64,000 nucleotides of DNA, from the NCBI RefSeq assembly GCF_030996345.1, contig NZ_CP118747.1, forward strand, positions 124,001 through 188,000, in the 5' to 3' direction. Below the pieces are notes generated by a model, which was given only the letters and a program-made list of their open reading frames with translations, did not search any database and was not told the DNA's origin. The translations under genes and the position numbers were made by a program. Positions 28,196 through 37,667 of the stretch are shown one piece after another (the stretch's first letter is position 1; each line of letters begins with the position of its first letter). The stretch is from Acidithiobacillus sp. AMEEHan (GTDB lineage Bacteria > Pseudomonadota > Gammaproteobacteria > Acidithiobacillales > Acidithiobacillaceae).

Positions 28196-28989
28196 AGCGC
28201 TTCTCCTGAGCGGATAGGAAATTGGAATGCTTCTTCATTCAGCAGGTCCGGACCACATTCCAGCTCCGCAAACCAATCGAGGAAGGCACGGACGGTCTCC
28301 TTGCCTTTGAAGGAAGCGCCATGTTGCGGCACGATCCAGTCGACATCCATACTGCGCAGCATCTGTGCCCAGAGTCGACAGACCTTGTTGCCACCCATGT
28401 AGCGGCGATGGAAGGCATCCATGCCCGATCTCGCGCGGTGCGCATGAAAGGCGTCGGCACCCTCGATGGGAGTCATGGCTTCCTTCCCGCTCACCAGATT
28501 GGCACCAATATCTCCGGAAAACAGGATCCTGCTCCGTGGATCGTAGACCTGAAAATTGCCCACCGAGTGCAGATAGTGGGCAGGAATGAGATGCAGGTCT
28601 TGTCCCGCGAGGGAAACCATGGCGCCTTGCGCGGGAATGCCAATGACCCGTCCGGCGGTCATTCCTTTGGAGCAGAAGTGTGGCAGAAAGCGTGTCCATT
28701 CCTGGGCAATGAGAATCTTGGCATCGGTGATCAGGAGCCAGCCATTGGCCGAGGCAACGATGTCCGGATCTTCGTGGGAGGCAAAGACATAGTCCAGATG
28801 TGCCGGCAAAAAATAGTCGGCCATGCCGGCAAGGAGGTTTTTGTAGGTCAGATTGCCTCCTGGGTCGAGCAGCATCCCCTCACCCTGGTGAACAATCAGA
28901 AACTGGTTGGCCTGAATGCCCTCCCCCTCCACCAGGTCCGTAAACGCGACACATTTATGTTCACCGTCATCGTACAGCAATACGCTCAT
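28192..28989 (-). CDS. di-iron oxygen-binding (ODP-type) metallo-beta-lactamase-fold protein
   Basis: A 265-residue protein with the fold of flavodiiron proteins but no flavodoxin domain. Likely iron ligands are H72, D74 and D76 (SHEDPD), H138 or H141 (PAHYLHSVGN), D160 (FSGDIGAN) and a late His (VPQHGASF). Known ODPs reversibly bind O2 at such a site and work as oxygen sensors in chemotaxis. It is the first gene of the sensory operon. A metallo-hydrolase or NO/O2 reductase part is the alternative. Confidence 0.7.
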   Translation of the reverse strand: MSVLLYDDGEHKCVAFTDLVEGEGIQANQFLIVHQGEGMLLDPGGNLTYKNLLAGMADYFLPAHLDYVFASHEDPDIVASANGWLLITDAKILIAQEWTRFLPHFCSKGMTAGRVIGIPAQGAMVSLAGQDLHLIPAHYLHSVGNFQVYDPRSRILFSGDIGANLVSGKEAMTPIEGADAFHAHRARSGMDAFHRRYMGGNKVCRLWAQMLRSMDVDWIVPQHGASFKGKETVRAFLDWFAELECGPDLLNEEAFQFPIRSGEAL

Positions 28990-29180
28990 ACATATCTTTC
29001 CTATTCCAGATAATCAGACGGCAAGATATTTAGTATAATCTAATATGATTGCAAGGCGGTTGGCAGCAGCTCCGCAGGCATCTTTCCCTGCCTCGAACAA
29101 ACCGGAAAGCACGGCGAGCAGCATCGACCGGCGTACGCGGGGTGATCCTGCAGCCAGACACCGGTGCCAGGGTATCGAGC

Positions 29181-29762
29181 TTATGTCTCCGGCACGAAAA
29201 TCCGCAGGATGCGAGGGTTCTTCCGTGCGTGCAGCAAGGCCATTGCGATGTGCCCACCCCAATATCCCCAGAGCAAATTGGCAACCAGAGAATGGATGCT
29301 CTTGGGTAGGGCATAATAGGTAGCGGCGGGTTTCACTCCGTGGGCAGAAAAAATCAAATAGAACATCAAAATGCCCGTAAGCCCCATCGCCGTAACCACG
29401 AGAATACCCAATCCATGCACAAAGCCGGGCAACCCGCCGCGCATCCCACCCTCGGGCAGGCTTCCTTGCAGGGCACCGCGCATATCCATCCAAATTCGTT
29501 CACGATGTATCCCCAGATAGGGAAACAGATGCAAGCGAAGCTCTCGCGACAGACAAATCTCTCGCCAGAACAGGAGGATGACCAGAAAGGTTGTGGTACC
29601 CAGAAGCATATGCGCCCAGTACAGCACATGCTGATACAGGGCAACACCCACATGCTTCCAGATCGCATGCATTTTCAATTGACTGAACAATTGGAATGTC
29701 ACTAGGATCGCCAGGGCCAAATGTAACCATTTTAATGATAAGGGCCAAGATTGCTCTTCCAT
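29181..29762 (-). CDS. cytochrome b561-type membrane protein
   Basis: A 193-residue membrane protein with four predicted helices and haem-ligand candidates in each pair (KWLHLALAI, YWAHMLLGTT, FVHGLGILVV, GGHIAMALLHA). Such b-type cytochromes pass electrons between quinol and periplasmic or membrane partners. It lies 62 bases after the TonB receptor stop on the same strand, so the two may be co-transcribed; a reductase role for imported metal is one possibility. Partner unknown. The 190 bases between 28990 and 29180 hold no gene. Confidence 0.82.
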   Translation of the reverse strand: MEEQSWPLSLKWLHLALAILVTFQLFSQLKMHAIWKHVGVALYQHVLYWAHMLLGTTTFLVILLFWREICLSRELRLHLFPYLGIHRERIWMDMRGALQGSLPEGGMRGGLPGFVHGLGILVVTAMGLTGILMFYLIFSAHGVKPAATYYALPKSIHSLVANLLWGYWGGHIAMALLHARKNPRILRIFVPET

Positions 29763-29824
29763 GGTTTTCTCTCAGCAGAAAAGGCGCCAACATCCACGAT
29801 ATCGGCGCCAAGCATAATACACGA

Positions 29825-32197
29825 TCAAAAGTGCGCGGAGATACTGCCGAACACCGTGAGTGGCGCACCTGGCAAGGCCAAAACCTGGCCGGCCGAATTC
29901 CCACCCAACAAGCCACCAGCCGTAATGTACTGGAATTCGTTGTAGTGATTATTGGTGAGATTGAGAATATTCAGGCTCAAATCGACATGCCGTAGGAACG
30001 GTACCATGCCAACCGTGGGGATTTTCTCGTCGATACCGAGATTGAGGGTACCATAGGCAGGCATTTTCTCCGTACTGGGCATACCAGCATTATTAAACAT
30101 CGATTGCGCACCCACATACTGATACCACAGACGCGGCTGCAGCACGGTTCCCGCCAAAGGCAGGCGATAAATCACACCAATGTTGAAGGTCTTGTTGGGA
30201 ACATTCGATACCGGCAGGCCATTATAGGAGACCCCACCGGTGACGTAGTGACCGAAAACCGCCTTCTCGAAGTTCGCATTCATGAACAGATCGAGGTTAT
30301 ACAAAATCTCGTCATCCAACGCCAGATTCACGCCCTGATAGATGGAATCGCCATTGGCATCGCCAATATAGTTCCCGTTGCTGTCATAGAGAGGAATATA
30401 CTGATTGGTATAGTGGAGATGATAGAAACTTGCGGTAAAGAGGAAATGATGCAGAAATGCCGCATGGTCAAAGTGGATCTTGACACCGGCATTATAATCA
30501 GCGCTGCGCTCCAGGTTATAGATGGGCGCTGTTGACTGATAAAGCCCACCGCCGCCACCCACTTGTGGCTCCTTGTAGGCTTCCGCGTAACTGGCAAAGA
30601 GCGCCAACCACGGAATGGGACGCCAATTGAAATCCAGCGACGGCTCCACCTGGGTAAAACTCCTACTTGCTGCTGGCAGAACACCCTGATTATTCTGCGG
30701 ATACAGGGCATACGCCTGTGCAAAGTCTGTCTGCCCAGAGGGGGTATAGCGGGTCTGATAATTGATGACACGGACTCCTGGGGTGATGTGCAGATTTTCC
30801 ATCGGGTTGATCCGATCCTGCACGAAGGCAGCGAGATCGGTCTGCTGGAAATAATCACTACGATAGTGGGCGTTGGGTACAAGTCGCGATCCAAAGTATG
30901 GCGCATTGGTGTTGTAGAACGCGTTTCGAGTGTTGTAGTCACTGTTCAGGAAAAATCCGCCAAAACTTACTTCGTTATACGGAAGCTTAGCGGTGAGGAA
31001 GAGCTTGTCTCCATACACCGCGTCATGGGGATTGTTGTACTCATAGAGGTTACTCGGGTTGCTTAGGCCATAGTTATTGTAATGGAAGTGTAAACGATGG
31101 CCGTAGCGGTACCAGATCATGTTGTGCAGCGACCAGATCTTGTCCAGGTCGACATTCAGCTTACTGTACAAGAGCCAAGTACTGTTGCTGTCCTGCTTAT
31201 ACCAAACGTCGTTGGGTAAGGAGGAGTAGAAGCCACTCGTTGCCTGACTGTACAACGGCGAGTTCGCAGTGCCATTCAAGGTCACACCGGCAATGGGATT
31301 GACTGGAATGGGTACCGGACGATAGCCAGAACCTTTTGCCAAATACGCACCCACAGAAAAATCACCATTACTGAAGGTCTTTCTCGTCTTCAAGAACCAC
31401 GCATAACTGTAACTGGGGTTATTGAAACCGTCAGGGCTTTGCCGATAGCTATTCGATGAACCAGCGCCTCCGGCCAGAATTGTCGACCATCCATCGACGT
31501 TGCCCGTGCGAATGTTGAAAACGATATTTTTCGAATCATAGCTGCCATAGGTGAGCTTGATATCGCCACCGGGCTTGGCAGTTGGCTGCAGCGGCACGAA
31601 ATTGATTTGACCGCCGATATTGTTATACCAGCGATTCTCTGGGTTACCTGGACCATAGGTAATGCCAATGCCCTGCAGGATCCCGGTCTGTGGAACCTGA
31701 GGTGATTGCCACAAGCCGGTAGACGGGTCAACCATCGGCACACCATCGAAGGTTACGGAAAGACTACCATCATCGATCTGACCGCCAGAAAAACCGCCCC
31801 AGCCCTGCTTGATGCCGTTGATACTGATGGAAGTCTTGGTCGCGCCACTGGAGCCATACCCAGATACACCAACACCGGGAGCGTAACTGAGGGCCTGGGC
31901 ACTCCCACCCATGGGACCCGCAGCGGCCATCTGCGCCTTGTCGAGCACCTTGATGGATTGTCCAGAAGTGAAATTGTGTTTCTGGGTGAGACTCCTGGCT
32001 TCCTTGCTGCCAAGGTCGCTAGTAGCGGCAACGGCGGCACTGACTTCGCCAATGGAAATCGTGGATTGCGTAGGAGCAGTAACGGAATCTTCAGCGTGGG
32101 CAACGCCGATGAACAGGAAACCAGCGGCAGCCATCGCCGCGCGCAGGACAGAGGGCGCCCCACGGTGGGGACGCGAAGATACAAAATTTGTTGACAT
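29825..32197 (-). CDS. TonB-dependent outer-membrane receptor
   Basis: A 790-residue receptor with signal peptide (AAMAAAGFLFIGVAHAE), a plug domain (about 75-200: SAQALSYAPGVGVSGYGSSG, GGQINFVPL) and a 22-strand type barrel ending in Phe (FGSISAHF). It imports a ligand using TonB energy. ATG 32197 has GAGAGG upstream, so it is preferred to the earlier frame start at 32260. The Pho-like array upstream suggests induction by phosphate starvation and an organophosphate ligand; a metal chelate is the alternative. The barrel sequence does not reveal the substrate. Confidence 0.9.
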   Translation of the reverse strand: MSTNFVSSRPHRGAPSVLRAAMAAAGFLFIGVAHAEDSVTAPTQSTISIGEVSAAVAATSDLGSKEARSLTQKHNFTSGQSIKVLDKAQMAAAGPMGGSAQALSYAPGVGVSGYGSSGATKTSISINGIKQGWGGFSGGQIDDGSLSVTFDGVPMVDPSTGLWQSPQVPQTGILQGIGITYGPGNPENRWYNNIGGQINFVPLQPTAKPGGDIKLTYGSYDSKNIVFNIRTGNVDGWSTILAGGAGSSNSYRQSPDGFNNPSYSYAWFLKTRKTFSNGDFSVGAYLAKGSGYRPVPIPVNPIAGVTLNGTANSPLYSQATSGFYSSLPNDVWYKQDSNSTWLLYSKLNVDLDKIWSLHNMIWYRYGHRLHFHYNNYGLSNPSNLYEYNNPHDAVYGDKLFLTAKLPYNEVSFGGFFLNSDYNTRNAFYNTNAPYFGSRLVPNAHYRSDYFQQTDLAAFVQDRINPMENLHITPGVRVINYQTRYTPSGQTDFAQAYALYPQNNQGVLPAASRSFTQVEPSLDFNWRPIPWLALFASYAEAYKEPQVGGGGGLYQSTAPIYNLERSADYNAGVKIHFDHAAFLHHFLFTASFYHLHYTNQYIPLYDSNGNYIGDANGDSIYQGVNLALDDEILYNLDLFMNANFEKAVFGHYVTGGVSYNGLPVSNVPNKTFNIGVIYRLPLAGTVLQPRLWYQYVGAQSMFNNAGMPSTEKMPAYGTLNLGIDEKIPTVGMVPFLRHVDLSLNILNLTNNHYNEFQYITAGGLLGGNSAGQVLALPGAPLTVFGSISAHF

Positions 32198-32285
32198 GCG
32201 ATTAACCTCTCGTAGCTGGGCGTTGTATTGCAACAAACCATTTGGTCGTACAACAACCAAACACGAGAGAAGCTAGCACATTATT

Positions 32286-32325
32286 ATTACAATTTTATGA
32301 ACCTTTTATGAACTTTTTGTGACAG
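32286..32325 (-). promoter_or_regulatory. Pho-box-like array before the TonB receptor
   Basis: Read on the minus strand: CTGTCAC, AGTTCAT, GGTTCAT and TTGTAAT, each separated by AAAA. The 11-bp period and the CTGTCAC unit match PhoB sites, and resemble the array at 12028-12071. It lies about 90 bp upstream of the receptor start and could also act on the divergent beta-propeller gene. Confidence 0.7.
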
Positions 32326-32495
32326 TCAATTGTTGCTGCGAGTTTTTCTATCCGCTGCTTCCGCGCGAATTTAGCGCCCATCAATTAGCAAAAAATTAGG
32401 AATCGTTCGGCACCCAGATGTATAGCCAATGGCATGGACCAGGGCCATCTTGCCTGCTATCGTTTCGCCACCCGCTACATTGCAAAGGATACCCA

Positions 32496-33527
32496 ATGAA
32501 ACTCTCTCTGCTCCGTCGTGGCATCGCCGTTGCCCTTGTTCTGCTCCCATTGAGCTCCATGGCCGATTCTGTCAACTTTGCCCTAGTGAAAAAAATCACC
32601 TTGCCTACGGTCGATGGCCATGGCGACCTACTTCGTTATGACCCCGGTAACCAACAAATCTACGCCTCCATGGCCCGTAGCGGTGGCGCCGTCATCAACA
32701 CCAAGACCCATAACATTTCCCATATCATTCAGGGCGGGATAGAGAATCCCTCGGGAATGTCTTGGGATAAAAACTACGTCTATTGGACATCTAATGCCAA
32801 ATCCCATGGTCATCCAGACGATCAGATTTATGTCGTTTCCAAGCAGAATTGGAAAGTCGTGTATCATTTCCATCCCGTCGGATTAACTCCCGATGCCATC
32901 TATGCCAATGAAAAAAACCATCGTTTGTACGTCGTGATGAACGATAGCAACTGGATCGATATCTACAGCCTTGGGGAAAAACCGGTGTACCTGGGCCAAA
33001 TTCCGCTCTACCCCACATCTGGCAGCGGCCCAGATGTCGGCGTGCTGCGCGCCAAGGCGAATCTTCTCTACATTCCTGATGACTCCTGGGAAGAGACCAT
33101 CGATCTAAAAACCAACAAGATCATCGCCAAGGTAAATACCGCGCTGCCGGGATCGGTGGGAGAAAGCTCGCACACCAAGGGTCAGGTATATGACGAAAAA
33201 ACCGGCGATCTGTGGGTCGGTACCACGAAGGGCGGCATTCTCGTCCTAAACGCCAGCAACCTGAAAATCATCAAACGCCTGCCCTCCAAAGCAGGAATCG
33301 ATGAGGTTGCCCTCGATCCCAAATATCAATTGATTTACGCCTTCGAGAGCAAAGGCAAGGGATTCAACGTGTATAACGCCAAGACCCTGCAACTCGTGGG
33401 TTTTGTCAAAACTGGATACCTCAGCACCCACACCGGTGCAGTCAATCCCCAAACCCACGAAATCTATGCCTATGCAGGGATGGATCACACAATATTCGTC
33501 TATCGACCAATCTCGTCCAAACCTTGA
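32496..33527 (+). CDS. periplasmic YncE-like beta-propeller protein
   Basis: A 343-residue secreted protein: Sec signal peptide (LLRRGIAVALVLLPLSSMAD) and repeated propeller blades (YDPGNQQIYASMARSGG, YANEKNHRLYVVMND, YDEKTGDLWVGTTKGG). ATG 32496 gives the signal peptide at the N-terminus, so it is chosen over an earlier in-frame ATG at 32418. It is divergent from the TonB receptor and shares its regulatory region. YncE relatives bind ligands or DNA weakly; the role is unknown. It ends 3 bases from the convergent multicopper oxidase stop. Confidence 0.82.
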   Translation: MKLSLLRRGIAVALVLLPLSSMADSVNFALVKKITLPTVDGHGDLLRYDPGNQQIYASMARSGGAVINTKTHNISHIIQGGIENPSGMSWDKNYVYWTSNAKSHGHPDDQIYVVSKQNWKVVYHFHPVGLTPDAIYANEKNHRLYVVMNDSNWIDIYSLGEKPVYLGQIPLYPTSGSGPDVGVLRAKANLLYIPDDSWEETIDLKTNKIIAKVNTALPGSVGESSHTKGQVYDEKTGDLWVGTTKGGILVLNASNLKIIKRLPSKAGIDEVALDPKYQLIYAFESKGKGFNVYNAKTLQLVGFVKTGYLSTHTGAVNPQTHEIYAYAGMDHTIFVYRPISSKP

Positions 33528-33530
33528 GTT

Positions 33531-35135
33531 TTAGGTAACGGTGAATTGCCCCATCATGCCGTTGTCCTCGTGCTCCAACATGTGACAGTGGTACATGTAC
33601 GGAAATTCCTCAGTGGCTTTCTGGCCAAAATGGGCAATGAAACGCACTGTTTCCTCGCGGCGGATGAGCAGGGTGTCCTTCCACCCACGCTCCGTCGCCG
33701 GAGGAGGTGCACCATCGCGCGCGAGAATCTGAAAGGATGTCCCATGCACATGGAACGTGTGCGCCATTTCGGCTTGATTTATTATTTCCCAGATCTCCGT
33801 GCTTCCGAGTCGTAATCGCTCGTTGATCACTGACATATTCATGCTAGCGCCATTGATTGAGAACAAGGGCTCCCCCCCAATTCCCAATGACATTCCCCCC
33901 GGGCCAGCATAGCGGACCTGCTGCATCGCTTTGCGCAATTCGGGCATGTCCTGGCGCATCGCCATGCCCCGCAGTACAAAACGACGCGCAGGTGCATCGG
34001 GGCGCAAACGCGGAATATCTACCAATTGCTCTGGCAACGTCCCTCCGGGCTGCTGCGCCGGGCGCACACGAATGGCCAAGAGAGGGAAGTTACTGCGATC
34101 ATACTGGTCGCTGTCCATGGGCCGCAGACTCAAGGCAGGGACCACACTCCCGGAATCACTGCGAAGGTAGAGCTCTTTCCCGGCCAGACGACGCAAATCG
34201 ATCAGGATTTCCGCTCGCTCCGCCGGCGCGAGAAGCAAGCGCTGTACGGCGACTGGTGCCGCCAGATAGCCCGCATCACTGGCAATAACGTAAAATTCGC
34301 GATCTTCGGAAAAGGCAAAATTGTAGAGGCGAGCGTTGGAGGCATTGAGCAGTCGCAGCCGCAGCCATTGGGCGGGCGCCTCCAGAACCGGCGATTCCCT
34401 ACCGTTGATCAGGAAACGATTGCCTTTCATGCCCATCACATCCATGGCCATTGGCATGTACTGCAAAGTTCCAGAGTCGTCTAGCAAGCGATCCTGTACG
34501 ATCACCGGAATGTCATCGACACCCCAGTCACGTGGCAACCCGAGAGCCGCGTCGGTACCGTCCTGCACCAGATACAAACCGGCTAGGCCGGCATAGATAT
34601 GGGGACCAGTGCGGGAGGCGGGGTGCGGGTGATACCAAAGCGTTGCTTCAGGCTGCGCAAGCTGATATTCGTAGCGCCAGACCTTTCCTGGAAGAATCAG
34701 GCTCTGCGGCCCTCCGTCCATACTGCCCGGCACGTGGGCGCCATGCCAGTGGGTCGTGGTGCTCTCCGCAAGGGTATTATGCACCCAGAGGCGCACCGGC
34801 TGATGACGGGGAATCAGCAATGCCGGCCCCAGAAGCCCGCCATTGTAGCCCCAGGTAGGCGTGTGCAAACCAGAGCAGAGCTGGCTCGTTCCCGCACCAA
34901 TCCGTAAGTGGAATTCCCGCACGCCATCAGCGGCCAGATGACCCGTATACTGCGGCGGAATGGGTAAGGGCGCAGAAAAGTGCGGTTTCGGTAGCGCCGC
35001 GGACGGAGCGGACATCCGCATCCCCTCCATGTTTTTCTTGCCAAGGGCCACAAGGGCAGTCAGACTCAGCAGACCACCGCCACCAAGGGTCAGAAACTGC
35101 CTACGAGAAAGCGGGAAAAGGGGTTCTTTCGACAT
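33531..35135 (-). CDS. Tat-exported multicopper oxidase (CueO-like)
   Basis: A 534-residue periplasmic oxidase with a twin-arginine signal (LSRRQFLTLGGGGLL). All four copper-binding motifs are present: HWHGAHVPG, WYHPHPA, HTFHVHG and HCHMLEHEDNGMM. These enzymes oxidise Cu(I), Fe(II) or phenols with reduction of O2 to water, and the CueO type protects against copper. Its Met content is modest and there is no long Met-rich insert. A PepSY gene and a two-component/RND system are divergent from it, so joint metal stress control is plausible but not shown. Confidence 0.92.
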   Translation of the reverse strand: MSKEPLFPLSRRQFLTLGGGGLLSLTALVALGKKNMEGMRMSAPSAALPKPHFSAPLPIPPQYTGHLAADGVREFHLRIGAGTSQLCSGLHTPTWGYNGGLLGPALLIPRHQPVRLWVHNTLAESTTTHWHGAHVPGSMDGGPQSLILPGKVWRYEYQLAQPEATLWYHPHPASRTGPHIYAGLAGLYLVQDGTDAALGLPRDWGVDDIPVIVQDRLLDDSGTLQYMPMAMDVMGMKGNRFLINGRESPVLEAPAQWLRLRLLNASNARLYNFAFSEDREFYVIASDAGYLAAPVAVQRLLLAPAERAEILIDLRRLAGKELYLRSDSGSVVPALSLRPMDSDQYDRSNFPLLAIRVRPAQQPGGTLPEQLVDIPRLRPDAPARRFVLRGMAMRQDMPELRKAMQQVRYAGPGGMSLGIGGEPLFSINGASMNMSVINERLRLGSTEIWEIINQAEMAHTFHVHGTSFQILARDGAPPPATERGWKDTLLIRREETVRFIAHFGQKATEEFPYMYHCHMLEHEDNGMMGQFTVT

Positions 35136-35299
35136 GTTGACACCCTATGAGTTGAGAAACGTGGCGATAGGTCCACCATAACACTTGAAAGAAGTAGAAA
35201 GTCAACTGTCGTTTTCCCGACTAATTGCTAGCTAATACTCCTGCTGCACACTCTGCACCGTGAACGCATGGGGCGTTCTCGGAAATGTTGGAGGGTAGC

Positions 35300-35599
35300 G
35301 TGAAAAAGCAGATCATCATTGGGTTGGTTCTCGTGGGTCTGGTTGCCAGTGGTTCCGCACTCGCGTTCAAGGGCGAGCAGTACAGTAAGGAGGCTAAGGT
35401 GAGTCTGACCGAGGCTAAAGCGATTGCCAGCAAGGCCTTCCCAGGCAAGATTACCGACGTGGAACTAGAGAAGGAGGCCGGCGGTAGCGGCCTGCGTTAC
35501 TCTTTCGATATTCAACGTGGTACGGTAACCCACGAAGTGGGAGTGGACGCGGTCACGGGCAAGGTCCTGGAAAACTCCATCGACAACGGCAAGGATTGA
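35300..35599 (+). CDS. PepSY-domain periplasmic protein
   Basis: A 99-residue protein with a signal peptide (IIIGLVLVGLVASGSALAF) and one PepSY domain (SLTEAKAIASKAFPGKITDVELEKE then HEVGVDAVTGKVL). The GTG at 35300 is preferred because GGAGGG lies 5 bases upstream; the frame also opens at an ATG at 35285. Small PepSY proteins often sit beside OmpR-type two-component genes and may tune their signalling. It is 41 bases ahead of the response regulator. Confidence 0.85.
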   Translation: MKKQIIIGLVLVGLVASGSALAFKGEQYSKEAKVSLTEAKAIASKAFPGKITDVELEKEAGGSGLRYSFDIQRGTVTHEVGVDAVTGKVLENSIDNGKD

Positions 35600-35640
35600 G
35601 TAACAGGCGTCTGTACGGTTGACGAGGGCAATCAAGGCCA

Positions 35641-36312
35641 ATGCGACTCTTGTTGGTAGAAGATGACGAAATGCTGGGAGAGGCCCTCGTCCTTGCCCTG
35701 CGCGAGGGTGGTCACGCGGTGGACTGGGTGCGTAGCGCCCGGGCCGCGGGTGCCGCCCTCACCCCTCCTGAGCACGAAGTCTTGCTCCTAGATCTCGGTC
35801 TTCCCGATGGGGAGGGTCTGGATCTCTTGCGTGCCTTGCGCGCCCAGGGAAGCGCGATTCCCGTACTTATTCTTAGCGCCCGGGACGCCGTCGAGACCCG
35901 TATCGAAGGCCTCGATACCGGTGCCGACGACTACCTGATCAAACCCTTTTCGAGCAGGGAGCTGCTGGCCCGCCTGCGCGTTTTGCAGCGACGGCAAGGT
36001 GGCAGTGGGCAAGTTCTGCTCAGCAATGGCAAGATTCATCTCGATCCGAGCAGCCACGAGGCCTGGCGGGAAGGAGCAGAATCCCAGCGACAACGCCTGG
36101 GGCGCCGGGAGTTTGCCCTGCTCAGCGCCCTACTGCAGAAACCCGGACGCATCCTCAGCCGGGAAGAGCTGGAGACGCGCATCTACGGCTGGGGCGAAGA
36201 GGTGGAGAGCAACAGTATCGACTTCCTCATCCATGGCCTGCGCAAAAAATTGGGCAGCGACGCCATCAAGAACCTGCGCGGTGCCGGCTGGCTGGTAGAG
36301 AAGTACGGATGA
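35641..36312 (+). CDS. OmpR-family response regulator
   Basis: A 223-residue regulator: receiver (LLVEDDEML, LLLDLGLPDGEG with phospho-Asp, LIKPFSSREL) and an OmpR-type winged-helix domain (GRREFALLSALLQKPGRILSREEL to IKNLRGAGWLVEKYG). It is most like the QseB/PcoR group. The stop overlaps the kinase start by 4 bases, and the efflux genes follow, so it likely controls that operon. Effector signal unknown; metal is plausible because of the neighbouring multicopper oxidase. Confidence 0.93.
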   Translation: MRLLLVEDDEMLGEALVLALREGGHAVDWVRSARAAGAALTPPEHEVLLLDLGLPDGEGLDLLRALRAQGSAIPVLILSARDAVETRIEGLDTGADDYLIKPFSSRELLARLRVLQRRQGGSGQVLLSNGKIHLDPSSHEAWREGAESQRQRLGRREFALLSALLQKPGRILSREELETRIYGWGEEVESNSIDFLIHGLRKKLGSDAIKNLRGAGWLVEKYG

Positions 36313-37667
36313 GCACTGCGGCTCCTTCGCTGCAGCGGCGTCTCTTCTGGACCTTGAGCTTTTGGCTCATCCTCGGCGGGGTCATTGCCGCCGCCGTAGA
36401 CTACGGTTTGGCCTACGAAGACGCCAAACACCTGCAAGATGCGACCCTGGCCGAAATCGCCCAATGGGTCGATCCGGCCCATCTGCCCCAGCACGATCTG
36501 CGTGCGCCTTGGTTTCGGCACAAGCAAAATCATATCGATCACGACGAAGAGTTTGGTAGGGTGATCGTGGAGCGGGTTGGCATCGATCAGAATAATGATG
36601 CGCTGCCGATCCCTTCGAAGTGGAAACCCGGCTTTCATCATCTGCAGGCAAAGGGAGAGCACTGGCGGGTATTCCTTGCTGCGTTGCCTAGCGGCGATCG
36701 CCTTGCCGTCGCCCAGCCCATCTCGGTACTACAGGAAGCCGCCTGGGACGGGGCACAGCAGAGCATCTGGCCGATCCTATTGCTGCTGCCGATCGTCCTT
36801 CTTGCCCTGCGCTGGCAGGTCTATTCCGTGTTTCGTCCTCTGCGCCGCCTGGCACGGGAATTGTCGGCACTACAGCCGGACAAGGCACAAATCCGTCTGC
36901 CAAGCACCCCGGTGCCGCGCGAGCTGTTGCCCTTCTGGCTCGCCATCCAAGAGTTGCTGCAACGGGTTGCCGATCTGATGCAGACGGAGCGCCGCTTCAT
37001 TGCCGACGCCGCCCATGAATTGCGCACGCCCCTGGCTGCCCTCTCCTTGCAGGTCGAAAATGCCGAACGCGCCGCCAGCTGGGATAGCTGCAGGCAGCGA
37101 TTGCAGCAGGTAGACGCGGGTCTGGCACGCAGTCGCCATCTCCTCGATCAACTGCTCACCCTCGAGCGCCAACTTGCCGGCACGGAAAAGCGGGAAAGCA
37201 TCGAACTTGGCGAATTGCTGCGGGAAATCCTTGGGGATCGCCTTCCAGTAGCGGAAAGCAAGGGCATCGATCTCGAATTGCAGATGCCCTCTGGCCCTTT
37301 GCCCCTTTACACCGAAGCCCTCGCGCTACGTGTACTGATCAGCAATGTTCTGGACAATGCGCTACGTTACGCGCCAGCCAAGAGTCTGGTAGCAGTACGA
37401 GTGCAGGCACACGAGGACACGTTGCAACTGGAGATTGAGGACGAAGGTCCGGGTATCCCCCCCGCCCAACGTGAGCTGATCTTCTCCCCCTTCCATCGCG
37501 CCGCGGATGCCGAGGGCGAAGGCACTGGCCTTGGGCTGGCCATTGTTGCCGCCGCCGCCAGGCGGCTGGGCGGCAGCATCGAATTGCGCGATGGTCACGC
37601 AGGTCGAGGGCTGCTGTTTCAGTACCGCCAGCCCTTAGCCGGAATGCCCCCAGCCGGTGTCGCATGA
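36309..37667 (+). CDS. membrane sensor histidine kinase
   Basis: A 452-residue kinase with an N-terminal helix (TLSFWLILGGVIAAAVDYGL), a periplasmic sensor of about 130 residues rich in His (HNHIDHDEEF region KQNHIDHDEE), a second helix (ILLLLPIVLLALRW), a short HAMP-like linker, phospho-acceptor His in ADAAHELRTPLAALS, N box NVLDNALRYA, and GEGTGLGLAIV. The His-rich sensor would suit metal sensing. Co-translated with the response regulator upstream and the TolC-like gene downstream (4-nt overlaps). Confidence 0.92.
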   Translation: MSTAAPSLQRRLFWTLSFWLILGGVIAAAVDYGLAYEDAKHLQDATLAEIAQWVDPAHLPQHDLRAPWFRHKQNHIDHDEEFGRVIVERVGIDQNNDALPIPSKWKPGFHHLQAKGEHWRVFLAALPSGDRLAVAQPISVLQEAAWDGAQQSIWPILLLLPIVLLALRWQVYSVFRPLRRLARELSALQPDKAQIRLPSTPVPRELLPFWLAIQELLQRVADLMQTERRFIADAAHELRTPLAALSLQVENAERAASWDSCRQRLQQVDAGLARSRHLLDQLLTLERQLAGTEKRESIELGELLREILGDRLPVAESKGIDLELQMPSGPLPLYTEALALRVLISNVLDNALRYAPAKSLVAVRVQAHEDTLQLEIEDEGPGIPPAQRELIFSPFHRAADAEGEGTGLGLAIVAAAARRLGGSIELRDGHAGRGLLFQYRQPLAGMPPAGVA

